From Dolomedes plantarius (taxonomy: Eukaryota > Arthropoda > Arachnida > Araneae > Dolomedidae): DNA of 64,000 nucleotides. This document shows positions 61,090 through 64,000 of the stretch, piece by piece (the first letter of the stretch is position 1; the number at the start of each line of letters is the position of its first letter). Position numbers and translations under genes: made by a program. Where the stretch lies: contig OU015498.1 in the NCBI GenBank assembly GCA_907164885.2, forward strand, positions 126,425,727 through 126,489,726, read 5' to 3'. A model generated the notes under the pieces. That model saw only the letters and a list, made by a program, of their open reading frames with translations. It was not told the origin of the DNA and did not search any database.

Positions 61090-61310
61090 TATTTCTTAAT
61101 GTGCAGCCCCCCCCTGCTTTGTTTATATTGCAGAGTTTAAAACACTGTATGTTCCTGTTTGAGATTTCCTCAAGTTTTCTGTAAGTCATAATCTTCCATC
61201 ATTTATTTCGAATCACATTCATTTTTCACATTTACTTTGCGTAGTACCTTATTTTTTTAAACATAATTGTCATCCGTAAAATAGGGTATTAAGTATTTTA
61301 CATTTAGCAA
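61090..61310 (+). repeat. Dispersed repeat W, copy 2
   Basis: Partner of 52325-52570, same orientation. Confidence 0.65.
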
Positions 61311-62395
61311 AAATAAATGTAAAAGAAAAATTCACAATATTAATAACTTAAATTGCTTTTTATCCACAGAATATCTAACAGAAATGTCTTTGAGACACAC
61401 TTAGTAAAAACTATACCGTAAGTATATACATAATTATATTTTCTATTCTTATAAGGTAATCATTCTACCTTAAAAAGAATTGAACAGTTATTAATTACTT
61501 ATAAAGATTTAACGCACCCCTCTAGCTGAATGACAGCCATATTAAAAAAAATGAAAATTGGCGTATTCGAAGTAATCTTTTTGTATCTGTCTCAATTAAC
61601 TATTTTAAACACATTCTGGAGAAAAATCAAGAACATTATATTTAATTTGTTTAAATATATATCTTAATTTATTAACTTAATGGGAAAGGAAACGGGCATA
61701 AAGTGACAAGCATTAAGTGCTTTTAAATACGGCACTTAAAAAGTGCTTTGAAATTCAGCGCTTTTTTAAAAATATATCACTGAATAAAAATTTATGCTGT
61801 GAATAGCATACAAAGTAATAACTATTTTGGTCGTAATAACTAAAAAATGAAGACTTTTGTGTCATTTTCAAATCTTGGATAATGGAAGTAATCATATAAA
61901 AACTAAGTAATCTATGATAGGCTGATTTTCATTTCTTTAATACTAAATGTAAATTCAAATAAAGGCAAATGAGGTTCTTAGCTATCATTTTTAAATTATC
62001 GGTCTGACATGACATTTAATTATAGCGTTTGGAGTGGAACAAAAGGTAAGCATATTAATGCATTTAAGATATCGAATTAAATGTAATAAAAGATTAGATA
62101 AGCAGACATTAGTTATAATTCAATATCGATTAAATGACTAATATCCATTTTCATTCCGAGGTCACAATGCAACTGGGCATCAATTGTTTCATGCGTATGA
62201 TATCAGCTTTCGGCTACATCCATCAAATGATTAACGTCCTTTGTATTAAGCAGGAGTTTATCACTCATATATGAAATACTTAACTCCAAGTATTTGAAAA
62301 TTGTAAGAAAAAGGGGCAAAATCCCCTTCATTTTTTAAACACCTTAAAGCTCTGATATTTTATTTTTTAAGACTTTTTCCCTTTTAAATATAGAA
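61311..62395. other. AT-rich noncoding stretch
   Basis: No gene or repeat recognised. Confidence 0.4.
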
Positions 62396-62514
62396 ATACA
62401 GAGTGATCCAAAAGTCGCTATACCCGCGAAATGCTGAAGAATTCGACGACTAACGACACTACAATTACGAAATTTACGGTACATGGAGTTCAATTATTTC
62501 GCTATACATCCAGT

Positions 62515-62796
62515 TTACAATAAATGTTCAAAGTGGCTCCCATGCTCCTGTTTACATAAACGTATGCGAGAACACATATTCAAGGGAACACGTTGCAGCA
62601 TGTCATCTGGAATGGCGTTTAGTTCAATGAGATCGTTATTTTGAAGCGCTTCGATTGTGTAAAGGTTGCCGACATATACCTGCTGTTTTAAATATCCCCA
62701 CAGGAAGAAGTCGCGTGACTTCAAGTCTGGAGAAAGGTGAGGCAAAAATCCTTTTGAAATCACCCTGTCTTCAAAAAATGATTTCACCCGTTCCAC
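62515..62796 (-). pseudogene. Mariner-like transposase C-terminus, copy 1
   Basis: Minus-strand frame of 93 codons: FFEDRVISKGFLPHLSPDLK, SRDFFLWGYLKQQVYVG, TIEALQNNDLIELNAIPDDM, RIRLCKQEHGSHFEHLL and a stop. This is the tail of a mariner/IS630-type transposase from the third catalytic motif (SPDL..DFF) onward. The N-terminal two thirds are missing; the frame is cut by the MITE insertion and the inversion point. Confidence 0.8.
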
Positions 62797-62820
62797 CGAG
62801 GCTGTTTAAAACAGCGAGTA

Positions 62821-63006
62821 CAGCCGAGTCCGGTTAATCGGACCACATCGGGACGCGATCATTTTGGTCCTAATAACCGGCTGGTTCGATTACACGAAAA
62901 TGCCCTATTTGGCTCATGCAATAGGATTTGTTTCCGTTCTTTAGGATTCAGTCCGATTAAGCCACCGGTCTGATTAACCGGTGGTCCAATTAACCGGATT
63001 CCTCTG
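62821..63006. mobile_element. pogo/Tigger-type MITE, 186 bp
   Basis: Inverted ends CAGCCGAGTCCGGTTAATCG (left) and CAGAGGAATCCGGTTAATTG (complement of right), flanked by TA on both sides (62819-62820, 63007-63008). The CAG...CCGGTTAAT wording is typical of pogo-like ends. Further CCGGTTAAT-like blocks inside. Noncoding. Confidence 0.8.
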
Positions 63007-63011
63007 TATAT

Positions 63012-63173
63012 GGCAACAACCCTCACACCATCGAGGAGCTACAGAATATCATTAGCATTGAAACAAAGACTATTCTAGATAACATGCTGCAACATGTTTC
63101 CTTGAATATGTGTCGTCGCATGCGTATATGCAAGCAGGATCACGGGAGCTACTTTCAGCATTTATTGTAAACT
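63012..63173 (+). pseudogene. Mariner-like transposase C-terminus, copy 2 (inverted)
   Basis: Plus-strand reading NNPHTIEELQNIISIETKTI, LDNMLQHVSLNMCRRMRICK, QDHGSYFQHLL and a TAA. It is a diverged copy of the C-terminus at 62515-62796 in opposite orientation, about as different from it as separate family members would be. Confidence 0.75.
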
Positions 63174-63399
63174 GGATGTACAGTGAATTAAATTAACCCC
63201 ATGCACCGAAAATTGCATGATTGTAATGTCGTAAGTTGATAAGTATTTCTTGGATACATCGACTTTCGGATCACTATATATATTTTCGCAAACATGCCTG
63301 CATGCACCTACAAAATATGAACCCTTTACAAACAGTACCGTGAACTAAGTAGAAGTAGTTTACAATGACGTCAGTTTTGTTTCGGAAAAAGCCAAATAT

Positions 63400-64000
63400 T
63401 TAATAGAAATCATTCAGTTTAAGTTTTCCTTCAATTGTAAAGGTGGCCTTAATTTGACAGCGTTCTGCTTACAGATCGCATACAGAAGCGCTTTCGCTTC
63501 ACATCAATACTTCTTTTAGTGTTCTTCCTGCTGTTGGACAACTTGAGGATCGTCCCTTTTTAATATCCAGCAGTTATCCACTATCATGTTAACATTCCAT
63601 CTCCCTTGGTTCCTTTTTTTCTATTTCCTTGATGTCTTGATGGAACCTTTCACCCTGCTCTTCACTGACATCACCAAGATTTTTAGGGAAGAAGCCAAGG
63701 TGTGAGTAAAGAAAATGAACTTTTATGCTCATCGTCGCCCAACCTAGCTTCATGAAGCTGTCTAGCATGTCAGCGACGATTGACTTCTAGTTTGGGTTCT
63801 TTTTGTGTCCCAGGAAACTGGTTGCAACTAATTTAAAAGATACCCATGCTGCTTTTTCTTTTGCTTCCATTTTTTATCAAAGCTGGCATCCCTCATTAGC
63901 TTTCTTATGTCAGGTCCGACAAACACTCCTTCTTTTATCTTTGGCTCAGATAACCGAGGAAACTGCTCACAAAGGTATTTAAAACATTCTCCTTCTTTTG
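63400..64000 (-). pseudogene. Multicopy arthropod repeat protein, C-terminal part, cut by the window
   Basis: Minus strand, running off the right edge. Readable: GECFKYLCEQFPRLSEPKIK then EGVFVGPDIRKLMRDASFD, a frameshift, then DMLDSFMKLGWATMSIKVHF, LYSHLGFFPKNLGDVSEEQG, ERFHQDIKE, and in another frame RWNVNMIVDNCWILKRDDPQ. The HSHL.(F/Y)FP.NLG..S(D/E)EQGERFHQD phrase is known to me from a very abundant, unassigned protein family of arthropod genomes. Several frameshifts and stops: not functional. Likely transposon-derived. Confidence 0.7.

Larger units (their letters stand above)
62399..63276. mobile_element. Fold-back mariner-like element
   Basis: Ends are inverted: left AGTGATCCAAAAGTCGCTAT, right complement AGTGATCCGAAAGTCGATGT. 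Inside, two copies of the same transposase C-terminus face each other (minus 62515-62796, plus 63012-63170), each followed by a shared TTTATTGTAAACTGGATGTA. A pogo-type MITE lies in the loop. Confidence 0.75.

Overview
The window looks like arthropod nuclear DNA, most probably arachnid (spider-like). It is strongly AT-rich and full of long (TA)n tracts. It carries one complete receptor gene of an arthropod family and is otherwise packed with decayed transposons: Tc1/mariner, piggyBac, Helitron, a pogo/Tigger-type MITE, LTR remnants and tRNA-derived SINEs. The species call is inference from gene family and repeat style, not a database match.

Layout. 0-7 kb: a tRNA-derived SINE, then the only clear host protein gene, an intronless allatostatin-A (galanin-receptor-like) GPCR at 2542-3750 (+), with a splice acceptor just upstream of its start. 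7-13 kb: a Helitron 3' end with helicase remnant (-), a piggyBac pseudogene (+) and unclassified repeats. 13-14 kb: a 390-bp tandem duplication built on (TA)n with a hairpin at its junction. 14-22 kb: small TE fragments, an LTR-like block at 18.9-19.5 kb, and noncoding AT-rich DNA. 22-24.7 kb: two Tc1-like pseudogenes, one with a SINE inside it. 25.0-28.5 kb: a 3.45-kb element with ~100-bp terminal inverted repeats and a TA duplication, encoding a broken cysteine-rich protein of an uncharacterised multicopy invertebrate family; this is the best candidate for a poorly described mobile system. 30-35 kb: (TA)n tracts, LTR-like DNA, SINEs and a 580-bp MITE with 175-bp inverted repeats. 35-42 kb: a tandem repeat, a pair of distant inverted ends, and weak evidence for a minus-strand host gene (promoter-like block near 40.4 kb, 5' exon with donor, two phase-compatible terminal exons). 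44-47.2 kb: a Tc1 element with inner and outer direct repeats, inserted in (TA)n and itself split by a 1.36-kb solo LTR. 49-54.2 kb: two more Tc1-like elements, the first interrupted by a single stop codon. 55-64 kb: LTR-like and SINE fragments, a multicopy-family remnant, two MITEs, a fold-back mariner, and the edge of another multicopy protein family.

Apart from the receptor and the tentative 36.9-40.4 kb gene, nothing forms a pathway. The history is one of nested insertion: SINE into Tc1, LTR into Tc1 into (TA)n, pogo-type MITE into a fold-back mariner. All similarity calls come from recognising protein and terminal-repeat patterns by eye.
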